A stretch of 64,000 bases of DNA from Hahella sp. KA22 (GCF_004135205.1 NZ_CP035490.1:434001-498000), one strand, 5' to 3'; shown: positions 42,411-52,066, counted from the first letter of the stretch. Numbers and translations are program-made. The notes: a model not told the origin generated them from the letters alone.

Positions 42411-43714
42411 GTCTGGCCTATTACGAAGCAAAGTTCGGCGAGCTGAATCCTAACCGTAGAAAAGGCGCGACCAGCCCACATAAAATCGCTATGTTGCTGG
42501 CGGTAATGGCGCTGATCGAGAAAGGCGAGCTACAAGAAAACCGCATCTATTTTGACGCTACGCTGACTGAAGCGTTTACCCGTCAGTTTGACAAACTAAA
42601 GACCAGCACAGACCGCAATAACCCTCATTGGCCTTATCTTCACCTGCGTAGCAGTGGAATTTGGCATCATCATCCAAAGCCCGGGCAAAGAGAGAACTGC
42701 GCCAAGATGGCCCTCTCCGGACCAGGAGCGATCCATAAACATATCGCCTTTGTTACTTTGGATGACGAACTGTTCGAATTACTGCAAAGTAGTTTCGTCC
42801 GGGAGCTACTAAAAGCAGCTCTTGAGAAGAATTTCACGATTGACGCCAGCAGCAGGAAAAGCATTCTACGTGAGGGCGATGGTTGGGACTGGCTGGAACG
42901 AGAGGCCGTCGTTCAGGATTACTTTGCTATGCTCAACAAGGAGCTGAGGTCTGAACCCTATACCAAAGCAGCCCACCGTAGATTACTGCAAAGCAAGCTC
43001 GATAACCGCTCAGAGGGCGCCATTGAATTTAAACATCAAAATATAAGCGCGGTTCTAGTGGAACTTGGCTTGCCCTATATCCTCGGCTACAAACCGGCGT
43101 TTAATTATCAAAAGTCTCTGAAAACCACCATTCTGGCCCATCTTGCAGGCAACCAAACGGAAATAGATATCCTCAACCAGTCCGCAGAAGCTGAGCCCAA
43201 CTCCAATACCAACATCATCGACTGGGGTTCGGTGCTGGATCACGATATTCCAGAGAAAGTGCGCGCAGCCGCAGAGCAGGCACGCCCGTATCTAGCCTGC
43301 AAACCTAACTACGCCGCCAAAGAAGCAAATAATCGCAGGCTGGGAGAACAAGGGGAGGAATTCGCGCTGCAATTTGAACAATATCGTCTTACGAAGCTGG
43401 GACGGCCGGATCTCGCTAAAAAAGTAGAATGGACCAGCAGAGAACAAGGCGACGGTTTGGGCTTTGATATTCTCAGCTTCGATCCTGTGGAGAACAAAGA
43501 ATTATATGTTGAAGTGAAAACGACCAGCTCAGGCAAGTATCAGCCGTTTTATATTAGCGACCGTGAACTTACGTTTTCCCAAGAGATGGCGGCGTCTTAT
43601 AAGCTCTATCGCGTTTATGAGTGGCGTATGAAGCCCCGGCTCTTCATTTTGTCCGGGGCGGTGGATGATTACGTCAGTTTGCGGGCCCGAAGTTACGAGG
43701 CCAGGTTTAGTTAG
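42407..43714 (+). CDS. DUF3883-type protein with nuclease-like C-terminal domain
   Basis: About 435 residues from ATG 42407. The N-terminal region (YYEAKFGELNPNRRKGATSPHKIAMLLAVMALIEKGE) resembles domains found at the start of McrA/HNH-type restriction proteins. The C-terminal ~130 residues carry RRLGEQGEEFALQFEQYRL, GLGFDILSFD and LYVEVKTTSSGK, the GxDI...ExK pattern of DUF3883 and of PD-(D/E)xK nucleases. No HNH motif is visible. It is translationally coupled to the methyltransferase. DUF3883 proteins are common in defence loci, so a restriction-like role is plausible but unproven. Confidence 0.68.
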   Translation: MSLAYYEAKFGELNPNRRKGATSPHKIAMLLAVMALIEKGELQENRIYFDATLTEAFTRQFDKLKTSTDRNNPHWPYLHLRSSGIWHHHPKPGQRENCAKMALSGPGAIHKHIAFVTLDDELFELLQSSFVRELLKAALEKNFTIDASSRKSILREGDGWDWLEREAVVQDYFAMLNKELRSEPYTKAAHRRLLQSKLDNRSEGAIEFKHQNISAVLVELGLPYILGYKPAFNYQKSLKTTILAHLAGNQTEIDILNQSAEAEPNSNTNIIDWGSVLDHDIPEKVRAAAEQARPYLACKPNYAAKEANNRRLGEQGEEFALQFEQYRLTKLGRPDLAKKVEWTSREQGDGLGFDILSFDPVENKELYVEVKTTSSGKYQPFYISDRELTFSQEMAASYKLYRVYEWRMKPRLFILSGAVDDYVSLRARSYEARFS

Positions 43715-43754
43715 CCCCACAAGCCGCTTCCAGGATATCTCTCAGATAAGTAGA

Positions 43755-43784
43755 AAAAGGGGTAGAACTCAGTCTCCCCCTTTT
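43755..43784. terminator. Bidirectional terminator between convergent genes
   Basis: AAAAGGGG (43755-43762) pairs with CCCCTTTT (43777-43784) around a 14-base loop, so both strands end in a GC stem followed by T residues. It separates the DUF3883 gene from the convergent RNA ligase gene. Confidence 0.72.
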
Positions 43785-43789
43785 GCCCA

Positions 43790-44950
43790 TCAACTAAACT
43801 CCGTCCCACCCTTCCGGCACAAGTACGCGGCGCTCACGGATTTCAGACAAACGCGGCCGAGTTCCGGGTCGCGTCTTTCTTTGGTCGGTGTGATGACGAT
43901 ACCTTCACGGATGTGATCGGCGTCGAGTTCGGTGGCGCCGTCGGTGAATGCTTGCATGACGTCCTGTGAGAAGGGACCGCGGTAGAGAACGGGAACGGTT
44001 TGTACTCCGAGTTGCTCCGCCATCGCCTGCAGTGCGTCGAAGTCGTGGTAGCGTTGGGCGCCGCGGTAGCCGCTGGCGAGGGCGAACAGGCGGAAGCCGA
44101 GTTCTTTGCCATACGCCAGATCCTGAACGCCTGGACCGAATGTTTCACCCAGGATAAACAAGGGCTCATCTTCCACCTGCAATTCGCCGCTCGCCAGCAA
44201 GGCGTCAATCACCGCCACCATGCCGGTAGTGGCGCGTACGTATACATTCGCGCTGTTGCCGTCGGTATTCGCAAGCACCAGGCCTTTGGCGCCGAGACCT
44301 TTGGAAAAAATCAACACGTTGCGTTTAACGCCGAACGCCTCTTGGTGAGCGTCTTTTTCTGGCAAGATAGCGACGCCGGTGAATGTGCCGTGCAGCTTTT
44401 CGGTGAACACGACTTCTTCGCCGTCCTGCAAAACATCCGGATAGGACTTCCAGTTTTCCACATCAAAATGGACGGTTAAACGCTGCCCGGCGTTAAAGAT
44501 ATCGCCCGCCATGGAGGTAGGAATCGGCGGTTCATATTTTTGTACGCCCAATAGCTCTGCGACGCACTGGCCTTCTTCCACCGGACTCAAGCGCGTCAGT
44601 TCGGAGTCCCCGTCGCTGTGTTCAATCACGGCGGTGTCGCCTTCCATACGCACGGGATAGCAGACGCCCTGGCTCAGTTCACCGCGCAGTTTGATGGCGG
44701 TGATGCGATTGCCGTCTTTGCCGTTCAGGCGTCCAACGCCTTTCTCGGCGTTCCAGAAATTCAGCTTTTTCAATAGCCACTGCGGCAGCAGCGAGGCCTC
44801 TGGGATGTAGGCGATCAAGTCCCCGGATTGGAACTCGCCTTTTTTAACGATGGAGCGATAGCCGTCAATCACGGCGAACTCAATAGCGTCCGCATTCGGG
44901 TGCGGTTCAATGTTGCGAATGCGTTTTATAGGTACGGAAAATTTAGACAT
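43790..44950 (-). CDS. RNA ligase of the Deinococcus Rnl (DRB0094/Rnl5) type
   Basis: A 386-residue protein with the two-part architecture of Deinococcus radiodurans RNA ligase. The N-terminal OB-like module (about 1-140, MSKFSVPIKRIRNIEPHPNAD) is tRNA-synthetase/EMAP-like. The C-terminal adenylyltransferase has motif I TEKLHGTFTG with nucleophile Lys185, LFILGETFG (motif III), EGIVITP (motif IV) and VCLKSVS (motif V). The Deinococcus enzyme seals nicked duplexes with an RNA 3'-OH strand. It is a second, unrelated ligase within 6 kb of the Rnl2-like/HD-Pnk pair, suggesting broad RNA-repair capacity. Confidence 0.88.
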   Translation of the reverse strand: MSKFSVPIKRIRNIEPHPNADAIEFAVIDGYRSIVKKGEFQSGDLIAYIPEASLLPQWLLKKLNFWNAEKGVGRLNGKDGNRITAIKLRGELSQGVCYPVRMEGDTAVIEHSDGDSELTRLSPVEEGQCVAELLGVQKYEPPIPTSMAGDIFNAGQRLTVHFDVENWKSYPDVLQDGEEVVFTEKLHGTFTGVAILPEKDAHQEAFGVKRNVLIFSKGLGAKGLVLANTDGNSANVYVRATTGMVAVIDALLASGELQVEDEPLFILGETFGPGVQDLAYGKELGFRLFALASGYRGAQRYHDFDALQAMAEQLGVQTVPVLYRGPFSQDVMQAFTDGATELDADHIREGIVITPTKERRDPELGRVCLKSVSAAYLCRKGGTEFS

Positions 44951-45219
44951 AAAGTAAGCGTGCCTGCTTCATTCCCGCCGGGTGACACGGGCGGCGGGAT
45001 ACTAATAATCGATAAGTTTTTTGTGTTTTTTTAATCGCAATGCGTGAATTGCGCCCAGCATTGTATGCGTTACGCCGGAAATCTTCTAACTAATACTGTG
45101 ATAGGCTATTCGATTCCGACAGGAAAATACGACCCGAGCAAGTCGGACGCCCCACTTTCATGCACGCCGCCAACAGGAGTAGACTTGTTCCTTTTGGGGA
45201 TCAGGCAGAGGCTTTTTCA

Positions 45220-46536
45220 ATGAGTGATTCGGCATATCAAAACCATTTATCCATCCTGCGTAAGCGCTTTGATCAGGCTCTGCTTGAGACGGACTTCGAC
45301 GGCGTCATCCTGGCGTCAGGTCGCTTGACCTATTATTTTGGCGATGACCACTCCCACCCTTTTCATCCTTACGCCATGGCGCAACAGTGGGCGCCTTTCG
45401 ACTTGATGCCGGATGTGTTTATCCACCTTCAGCGTGGTGAAACGCCGCGCCTGTTATGGCCGGCGAAACAGGATTTCTGGCATGTGGTGCACGCTGTTCC
45501 AGAGGGCGGTTGGAGCGATCAATGGCGCATAGAGCCTGTGAGTTCCCTACAGGAATGGCTGCCGCAGATCAGCGGCAAAACCGCCTGGATCGGCCCGGAA
45601 TATAACGAGGCGCCGGGACTTAATCCGAATCTGAGCGTCAACCCGGAAGCACTGCTGCATAGACTGAATTATCAGCGCGCCTATAAAACCGAGTTTGAAA
45701 TAGACTGTTTGTGGCGCGCCAACCAGGCCGGCGCAGCGGGACACAAAGCGGCGCAGGCCGCGTTCCTGGCGGGGAAAAGCGAGTGCGACGTCTATCGCGA
45801 CTTTCTCGCCGCCAGCGGTCAGTTATCCAATCAGGAGCCCTATCCCGGCATCGTGGCGCTGAATGAAAACGCGGCAGTGCTGCATTACGAGAAGAAAAAC
45901 CCTCTAAAGCCTGACGCCATGCGTACGCTATTGATCGACGCCGGCGCCGCATACGGCGGCTACGCCAGCGACATCACCCGTACTTACACCGCGGCTAGCG
46001 GCTTGTTCGCCGAGCTGATCGAGCGCGTCAACACGCTGCAACTGTCCATCGCCGCTCAGGCCGTGCATGGCAAAGCCTTCAGCGAATTGCATCAGGCCAC
46101 GCTGGCGGGCGTCGCCAATATCCTGCATGAGACTCGCATTTGTTCTTTAAGCGTTGAAGCGCAGTTGGACAAGCGCATCCCACAGGTGTTTTTCCCTCAT
46201 GGCCTGGGACACCTGCTGGGATTGCAGGTGCATGACGTTGGCGGTCATCAGCAGGATCAGACAGGGACTTTGCGCAAACCGGACGAGTCCGCGCCATTCC
46301 TGCGCCTGACCCGCACCCTCGAAAAAGATATGGTGATCACCATCGAGCCGGGCCTGTATTTCATTCCCATGCTGCTCGACAACATGGTGAAAAATATCTC
46401 CGGCCACAGCTGCGACCTGGAACTGATAGAAACACTGAAGCCCTATGGCGGCATTCGTATCGAAGACAATGTGGTGGTGCAGGAAGGACGCAGCCGCAAC
46501 CTGACTCGCGAGGCGTTCTCCGAGCTTCTGGCTTAA
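45220..46536 (+). CDS. pepQ: Xaa-Pro dipeptidase (prolidase)
   Basis: About 438 residues from ATG 45220 behind AGAGGC (the frame extends upstream without a ribosome-binding site). It follows E. coli PepQ: N-terminal [13 protein letters not shown], then creatinase-fold metal ligands in [19 protein letters not shown] (two Asp), [18 protein letters not shown] (His), [11 protein letters not shown] (Glu) and [11 protein letters not shown] (Glu). It splits X-Pro dipeptides, and PepQ-type enzymes also hydrolyse some organophosphates. It appears monocistronic and divergent from the Rnl5-type ligase gene. Confidence 0.93.
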   Translation: MSDSAYQNHLSILRKRFDQALLETDFDGVILASGRLTYYFGDDHSHPFHPYAMAQQWAPFDLMPDVFIHLQRGETPRLLWPAKQDFWHVVHAVPEGGWSDQWRIEPVSSLQEWLPQISGKTAWIGPEYNEAPGLNPNLSVNPEALLHRLNYQRAYKTEFEIDCLWRANQAGAAGHKAAQAAFLAGKSECDVYRDFLAASGQLSNQEPYPGIVALNENAAVLHYEKKNPLKPDAMRTLLIDAGAAYGGYASDITRTYTAASGLFAELIERVNTLQLSIAAQAVHGKAFSELHQATLAGVANILHETRICSLSVEAQLDKRIPQVFFPHGLGHLLGLQVHDVGGHQQDQTGTLRKPDESAPFLRLTRTLEKDMVITIEPGLYFIPMLLDNMVKNISGHSCDLELIETLKPYGGIRIEDNVVVQEGRSRNLTREAFSELLA

Positions 46537-46564
46537 CCCCCGCTGCTAACGGATTCGTCAGCGC

Positions 46565-47326
46565 TCAGCGCGCGTCGGTTTTCTCCCGCTTCGGCAAGGG
46601 GAATAACATACCGACGCGCCGCCTGTAATCCAGATAGGTCCGCCCGAATTCGCGGACCAGATCCCGCTCCTCAAAGTACAGTCCAATCAAGATATAGAGC
46701 GTCATGCCGCTGGCGAAAACACAGTGCCCCAGAGTAGCGACCGAGGTGGACCACATGCCCACCAGGATGCCGCTTTGAATAGGGTGACGCACCACACGAT
46801 AGAATTGAGTGACGCGAAACTCCGACGCCGGCGTCGATTGCCCCCGGAATTTGCGCCACGGCTGGCGCAGGCCAAACAGTTCAAAATGATCGAGCATGAA
46901 GGTGGCGAGAAACATCACGCCCCATCCGGCGAAGGCCAGAGTCAGAAAAAACACTCTGGCCGACTCTCCCTCTATCGACCAGACTACTGAGGGCAGCGGC
47001 GCCCAAAAATAGAAAACCGCGGCTAAAACCAGCGTGGTGGCCAAACAATATGTCGCACGTTCAATTGCAGGAGAAATACGACGCGTCAGCCAGCCTTTGA
47101 ATGACCGCCGCGCCATCAGACTGTGTTGAATTCCAAACAGCGCCATCAGACCTATATCAATAAACAGAGCGGTCGGGGTATCCAGCAAGGGACCGTCATT
47201 GATCGCTTTAGGGACCGGCAGCCCATTGATGAAGCCGATGAAATAGAGCATCGCCCCCACCCCGGCAAGATAGCAAACGGAGGCGTACGCCAGCTCCGCC
47301 ATGACGATGATGCGAGCGTTTTTCAT
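46565..47326 (-). CDS. NnrU/isoprenylcysteine-type membrane methyltransferase (MddA-like)
   Basis: A 253-residue protein with about five membrane helices. A C-terminal SAM-binding region (RVVRHPIQSGILVGMW, then YFEERDLVREFGRTYLDYRRRV) is typical of the ICMT/NnrU superfamily. The N-terminus (VCYLAGVGAMLYFIGFINGLPVPKAI) is close to that of MddA, the methanethiol S-methyltransferase that makes dimethyl sulfide. This specific assignment is probable rather than proven. It stands alone, downstream of repeat copy 3. Confidence 0.7.
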   Translation of the reverse strand: MKNARIIVMAELAYASVCYLAGVGAMLYFIGFINGLPVPKAINDGPLLDTPTALFIDIGLMALFGIQHSLMARRSFKGWLTRRISPAIERATYCLATTLVLAAVFYFWAPLPSVVWSIEGESARVFFLTLAFAGWGVMFLATFMLDHFELFGLRQPWRKFRGQSTPASEFRVTQFYRVVRHPIQSGILVGMWSTSVATLGHCVFASGMTLYILIGLYFEERDLVREFGRTYLDYRRRVGMLFPLPKREKTDAR

Positions 47327-47440
47327 AACGGACCTGGCTCCCTGGCGCGTTTGGTTTAGAAAAGTATGCGCCGACTATTGTGACCGGCGCGCGACTCAGG
47401 AAACAGGGCGAGAATTACCGGTAAGCTGACTGCCTCCTAC

Positions 47441-47589
47441 TATTAATCAGGCAGACAAATAGCTTCCTTCTATTTGTCTGCAACGACAGGGCCTGCACAT
47501 GTCAGGCCCTGTCTCCCGCGGCTTAACGCCGCGCAGGCGCGTCCATGCGCCTGATGATTAACATGCCAATATCATTGCCATGTTAATAA
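47441..47589 (-). repeat. 150-bp hairpin-rich element, copy 3 (inverted)
   Basis: The same element in reverse orientation and more diverged (the third hairpin core reads GGCGTTAAGCC instead of GGCTAGCC). The right end (TTAATAA, 47583-47589) overlaps the HD-domain gene: its TAA stop and the preceding TAT codon begin inside the element. Confidence 0.9.
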
Positions 47590-48113
47590 TGCATCAGAGC
47601 CGGCGAGTAATACCCTCGCTCCGCCGCTTCCTGCAGAAACCACGTCAGCGCTTTATTGGCGGTCCAGCCGCCGGGACAGTCCACGCGATCCGCAATCATG
47701 AACAGACACAGCAATTGCATGTCCACCTTCGACGCCATCTTCCGCCAGGCTTTGTCGCTGGGCGGTTGTCCCTTGGTTTTGGATATATACCAGGGCAAAT
47801 TGATGTCGTGGTACTTCACCAGATTAACGAAACGCTCTTCAAACTCGCCGTATAAAGCCAAGTTTTTCAGCGACTCCTCTGGATTGGCGGAGCCGTTGAT
47901 CTTGCCAATATCGTGCACTCTGGCCAGGGCCTCCAGGATATTCTTCTCCGTCTCCGTGCAGCCGTTCAGATCCGCCAGCTGCAACGCCCGGGACGCCACC
48001 ATTTCACAGTGGACCAATGCGTTATCCGCCGTATGCCTTTCAGGATTAAGCGTCACATTGGCCAGTTGTGCGTAATCCCGCTGGAACGCGTGGGTATTCA
48101 ACGCCGCAAACAT
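47583..48113 (-). CDS. HD-domain metal-dependent hydrolase
   Basis: A 176-residue HD-superfamily protein: N-terminal HTADNALVHCEMVASRAL (27-44), LARVHDIGKING with the HD pair at 67-68, LVKYHDINLP, and a final Asp in FMIADRVD. It is probably a phosphohydrolase acting on a nucleotide or RNA end. The start follows GAGGAG and lies 30 bases after the HAD-like gene. The stop codon is supplied by repeat copy 3. The C-terminus ...SPALMHY may be altered by that insertion. The substrate is unknown. Confidence 0.78.
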   Translation of the reverse strand: MFAALNTHAFQRDYAQLANVTLNPERHTADNALVHCEMVASRALQLADLNGCTETEKNILEALARVHDIGKINGSANPEESLKNLALYGEFEERFVNLVKYHDINLPWYISKTKGQPPSDKAWRKMASKVDMQLLCLFMIADRVDCPGGWTANKALTWFLQEAAERGYYSPALMHY

Positions 48114-48143
48114 TTGATGTCTCCTCTTGTTCTTTTAAACCAG

Positions 48144-48659
48144 TTAATCCAGTGATTTAGAAATCGCAGAAAGCGCTTCTCGCCAGTTCAACGCAGGTTC
48201 AACCCAGTCAGGCGCAGGCTGTGATTTAAGCTGCTCGCCGAACAGGTACAGATGCGGCGCCAGCCCATGCAGATGTCGCAGGACATCCAGTCGATCATCG
48301 ACAAAATGAGTCAGACCCAAGTCCGCGCAATGCCCTGCTTTTTCATGCCGCTTAAAGCAAAACCGCAAATGATGGCCTGGTATGCCGGTTCGTTCAAAAA
48401 ACCGGTGATGCGCCAACCACAACCGTGTTTTGTGCTGGGTGTTCTTACCTGCTTTGGACACCAGCCAGACTCGCCCTTCGAACACCTCGACCAAGCGAGT
48501 CAGGCTTTCAATCGCCCCTTCCGCCGGCGGCGTCTGCAGCGCCTGTTCAATGCCTCCCGATAAAAACGCCGTGTCCGACTTCCCATCTTTCACTGGAGAG
48601 ATAATTACTCGGCCGATATCGACCCCTAATTTGTGTATATGTTCTATTCTCGTATTCAT
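48144..48659 (-). CDS. HAD-like phosphatase, function unknown
   Basis: A 171-residue protein with HAD-fold features: N-terminal KLGVDIGRVI (10-19), where the nucleophile Asp is followed by I-G rather than the usual x-D, VWLVSKAGKN for motif II, KRHEKAGHC around the motif III lysine, and LTHFVDDRLDVL for motif IV. The missing second Asp suggests phosphotransfer or a non-phosphatase role, as in some sugar or nucleotide HAD enzymes. It is cotranscribed with the HD hydrolase gene downstream. Family specificity cannot be read. Confidence 0.65.
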   Translation of the reverse strand: MNTRIEHIHKLGVDIGRVIISPVKDGKSDTAFLSGGIEQALQTPPAEGAIESLTRLVEVFEGRVWLVSKAGKNTQHKTRLWLAHHRFFERTGIPGHHLRFCFKRHEKAGHCADLGLTHFVDDRLDVLRHLHGLAPHLYLFGEQLKSQPAPDWVEPALNWREALSAISKSLD

Positions 48660-48798
48660 GTGGAAATCATATCGGCGCAGACTCTAGACAAGAACTATTG
48701 TTTATGTAACGACTATATAAATAAGTTATAGTTGGCCATTTATTCCGAACCCTAACGCCAGCCACATTAATGAGCAGCGCCCTGAATAAAATGGAACT

Positions 48799-49683
48799 AT
48801 GAAAAGCGACTGGATTGAGTCTTTTTTAGTGTTTAGTGAGTGCATGAACTTCACTCACGCAGCCGAACGCCTACACATCTCTCAGCCCGCATTGCACGTG
48901 AAAATAAAGAAGTTATCCGAGCAGTTGCAGACGCCGCTCTATCGCAAGTCCGGCAAGGAACTGGTGCTGACGGAGGAAGGCAAAAAAGTGCAGACCTTCG
49001 CCAGAGAAATACGCGATCGCTCCAGCACCTTCTTTGAAGAGCTTCGCCATGGCGGTTCAGCGCAGCCCGTTGTACTCGCCGCCGGGGAAGGCGCTTTCCT
49101 GTATTTGCTGGGCATGGCAATTCAGGATTTCAAAAACATAAGTGAGCACCCACTACGTCTAATCACCTCAGACAAAGCGGCGACCATCAGCGCCGTGGAG
49201 GATGGTTCGGCGCATCTCGGCGTCGCCGCCCTGAGTGCAAAACCAGAGGGGCTGGAACTAACCTTGCTGACGGAAGTGGAGCAGACACTGGCTGTCCCCA
49301 CGTCTCACCGGCTGGCGAAACGACGTCACCTCAGCCTCAAGGATCTGAACGGAGAGAAGCTGATTCTGCCGCCACCAGGCATGCCGCAACGCATGGCGAT
49401 AGAGCAGGCGTTGATGAATAACGACGTCGCCTGGACGCCCTCTGTGGAAGCGCGCGGATGGGAGCTGATGCTGCACTTCGTAAAGCTGGGCGTGGGCGTC
49501 AGCATCGTCAACGGCTGCTGCAACATCCCCTCCGCCCTGACCGCCATACCCATCCAGGACCTACCGAAAATCTCTTACTACATCATCGAACGCAAAGGCC
49601 GGTGGAAAACCACCGGCGCGCAGGAGTTAAAAAGCTGCCTGTTGAAGCACAAGGGAGACTGGCGGGAGCGGCGTGGGGGCTAG
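48799..49683 (+). CDS. LysR-family transcriptional regulator
   Basis: A 294-residue LysR protein: N-terminal helix-turn-helix (FLVFSECMNFTHAAERLHISQPALHVKIKKLSEQL, about 10-44), then the periplasmic-binding-like effector domain starting at AQPVVLAAGEGAFLY. It diverges from the HAD-HD pair with a 139-base spacer, so it may regulate those genes or itself. It ends tail to tail with the CPBP protease gene, overlapping by 4 bases. The inducer is unknown. Confidence 0.9.
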   Translation: MKSDWIESFLVFSECMNFTHAAERLHISQPALHVKIKKLSEQLQTPLYRKSGKELVLTEEGKKVQTFAREIRDRSSTFFEELRHGGSAQPVVLAAGEGAFLYLLGMAIQDFKNISEHPLRLITSDKAATISAVEDGSAHLGVAALSAKPEGLELTLLTEVEQTLAVPTSHRLAKRRHLSLKDLNGEKLILPPPGMPQRMAIEQALMNNDVAWTPSVEARGWELMLHFVKLGVGVSIVNGCCNIPSALTAIPIQDLPKISYYIIERKGRWKTTGAQELKSCLLKHKGDWRERRGG

Positions 49684-51995
49684 AGCGTTACCTCATGAAC
49701 GATTGGTTTTCCTTCACGATAAAGCTGTAACTGCTTTTCCATATTTTCGAGGGCCTCTTTAGCATCCAAGTTGTCTTCCCTGAGCTTTTCTATGGCCGAC
49801 TTTTGCATGGACACCGCCGTGTCATAACGTCCGTCGCTGGCATAGGCTGCAGCTAACGTATCAAGCACTGCACTATTTCGCATTTCACTTGGAATACCTT
49901 CCACTATGGCGATCGCCCGCTTTCCATCGCGAATGGATGAATTACTCGACGTCGCCAACAGCCACGCAAAATTATTTCGAATACGCTCATCCCCTCCTTC
50001 TAGAGCGCGTTCATACCACGAATAGGACTCCTTAAGGTTTCTAACAACAAATTTTTCCGTGAGATATAAGTCCGCAACGAAGCCTTGCGCTTCAGCGTCA
50101 CCTTGCAGCGCGGCAGGGAAACAGCTTAAAAATGCCTTTTCAGGCTGCGCATTCTGCACGCCTTGTTCACATTCCAGCAGCGCCTGAGATTTGACGCCGT
50201 TATCAGCAACTACGCCGACAACCAATGTTGTCACAGCAATAAAATTAACAGCCATATGCATCAGGATTGGCGCATAGAGGCCTCCAATATAGCGATACAA
50301 GATCGCAGCGATAAACCCTAAAACAAAGTAATACGGATAGAGGCTTTGGTTACTATGCATCGACATAAAAATCGCGGCCTGGATTATGTTAGCGAACCAA
50401 AAGCCGACATAACGCTGGGTAGCGTTGAGGATCACTCCCCGACATAGAATTTCTTCATATATTGGAACCATGACGCCGAACAGCAGCAGGCTGACGGCTA
50501 ATCCATAGGCCTCATAAGTGGACTTGATATAGTCGTTGACATCTGCGATCACGATTAATTTCAGATCAGGAAGACACAGTATCGGCGTCATAAACAACAG
50601 CCCTGCCGCTAACGCTAAGGGCGTCACAATTCCAAGTAAAACGTGGCGATAGCTGTGGAATATTCCTCTGCGTAAAGTTCTCCCCGTCACACAAATGACG
50701 CTGACAAACATAACCAGAACAAAGATCACCATATAATTCGGACCATTGCCGCTGGGCGCCTGCATCACATTCTTTTGGCTGGTCGCTCCGGGATAGAAGT
50801 ACTCATATAAAACGCTGGAAACCACCAACACCAGTCCCAGTAAAAACCACGCCAGACCCAAGCCCCACCCACTAAATATTGGCTCATTCGGTGAGTTTAG
50901 GAACTTGTTCCTGCGCATCCGCCATAGCCCTATGTAGTGAACTGGTAAGAAAATGCACAACGGCGCTAGAGCCAGAGCCAAATAACGACAAAGGCTATAT
51001 AAAAGTACTTGAGGATTTTCGACGAATATTTGTGCGGCCGCTCCAGGATACTTTATCGCCAGGTCGAACCAATACAGCAAAAAGGGGTCTCTCGAGTAAT
51101 GACCGACCGCAAAGGCGCGATAGGCTTTGACAGCATTCTCTTCATCGCCGGATTCAAGCTCGTATTCGAGCCAAAAAGCGCTAAGTTCGGGACTCTTACT
51201 GTGGTAGGCGCTATCGAGTTTCTCTTGCATCAACTCACGTAACGCGCCACTTTCCTTGAGGTGCGCCAACAACCTGGCGTGCGATAAAGCGTGTAGATTT
51301 CCTCGCTTTTCTTCATCAGTATTAGAGAATATTTTCGCGGCTTCTTCGAGCAAGTCGGCTTTAACGAAAATTTTAATCGCCAATGTTCTTTCTTCTTCAG
51401 AAAAGCTCATCGGTATGATTTTTTCCGCAAAAAGCTTTGCATGCTCTACTTCATTGTTCTTTGCGTAATAATCAACAATCGCCTCCGCCAGCCGCACACT
51501 GGGCTTTTTTTGAAAGGTGGACACGGCATAAACAACTGATTGAGCCTTATATTCCTTGTCATAACGAAGGGAGTACGCCAGTTGCTCATACAGCTTGGAG
51601 ATATCCGTAGCATCCCAATCTTCAAGCGCAATTCTGTTTAGCTCCACAGCCTTATCCAATAGAGATTCGCCATACTCGCTTTCCAATAGATACAACTGAG
51701 TGACGGGCTCCGAAGAGTATCGGGACGATAGTTCATCCAGGCACTTGGAGTAATCTTCCTCCGCGGGCTCAATGTAGAGGTCTTCAAGGTAGGTCGCGTT
51801 TTCTATGAACTGGCAAAGCGCAATCAAGTCCTCTGCGCGCTTAAACGTAGATGTATCGAGGCTGGATAAAGACGCCACCTCTTTCTGATAAAGACGCGTT
51901 ACTTCCTTTTCAAAATCTGCAAAGTCGGGAGTCGCGCCAAAGGTGGAGCCGGCGTAGAGGAACACGCCCAGCAGCAGGGAGAGTAAAACTTTCAT
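49680..51995 (-). CDS. CPBP-family membrane protease with TPR-like and Sel1-like repeats
   Basis: A 771-residue protein. After a signal sequence (KVLLSLLLGVFLYAGSTFGA) comes a helical repeat region (about 25-330), then an eight-helix membrane block holding the CAAX/Abi (CPBP) motifs: IYEEILCRGVI (glutamate pair and arginine), IFMSMHSN and ILMHMAVNFIAV (histidine and asparagine). The C-terminus has Sel1-type repeats (AEAQGFVADLYLTEK, SYSWYERALEGGDERIRNNFAWLLA). This sandwich is larger than typical CPBP proteases (200-300 residues). It may process membrane proteins or confer self-immunity; the substrate is unknown. Confidence 0.78.
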   Translation of the reverse strand: MKVLLSLLLGVFLYAGSTFGATPDFADFEKEVTRLYQKEVASLSSLDTSTFKRAEDLIALCQFIENATYLEDLYIEPAEEDYSKCLDELSSRYSSEPVTQLYLLESEYGESLLDKAVELNRIALEDWDATDISKLYEQLAYSLRYDKEYKAQSVVYAVSTFQKKPSVRLAEAIVDYYAKNNEVEHAKLFAEKIIPMSFSEEERTLAIKIFVKADLLEEAAKIFSNTDEEKRGNLHALSHARLLAHLKESGALRELMQEKLDSAYHSKSPELSAFWLEYELESGDEENAVKAYRAFAVGHYSRDPFLLYWFDLAIKYPGAAAQIFVENPQVLLYSLCRYLALALAPLCIFLPVHYIGLWRMRRNKFLNSPNEPIFSGWGLGLAWFLLGLVLVVSSVLYEYFYPGATSQKNVMQAPSGNGPNYMVIFVLVMFVSVICVTGRTLRRGIFHSYRHVLLGIVTPLALAAGLLFMTPILCLPDLKLIVIADVNDYIKSTYEAYGLAVSLLLFGVMVPIYEEILCRGVILNATQRYVGFWFANIIQAAIFMSMHSNQSLYPYYFVLGFIAAILYRYIGGLYAPILMHMAVNFIAVTTLVVGVVADNGVKSQALLECEQGVQNAQPEKAFLSCFPAALQGDAEAQGFVADLYLTEKFVVRNLKESYSWYERALEGGDERIRNNFAWLLATSSNSSIRDGKRAIAIVEGIPSEMRNSAVLDTLAAAYASDGRYDTAVSMQKSAIEKLREDNLDAKEALENMEKQLQLYREGKPIVHEVTL

Positions 51996-52066
51996 GGGAT
52001 AGACTGCGTTGGTTCAGGGAACCGGCAATCTACTCCAGCAAAGAACGGGAAACCAGCTCGTTTGTG

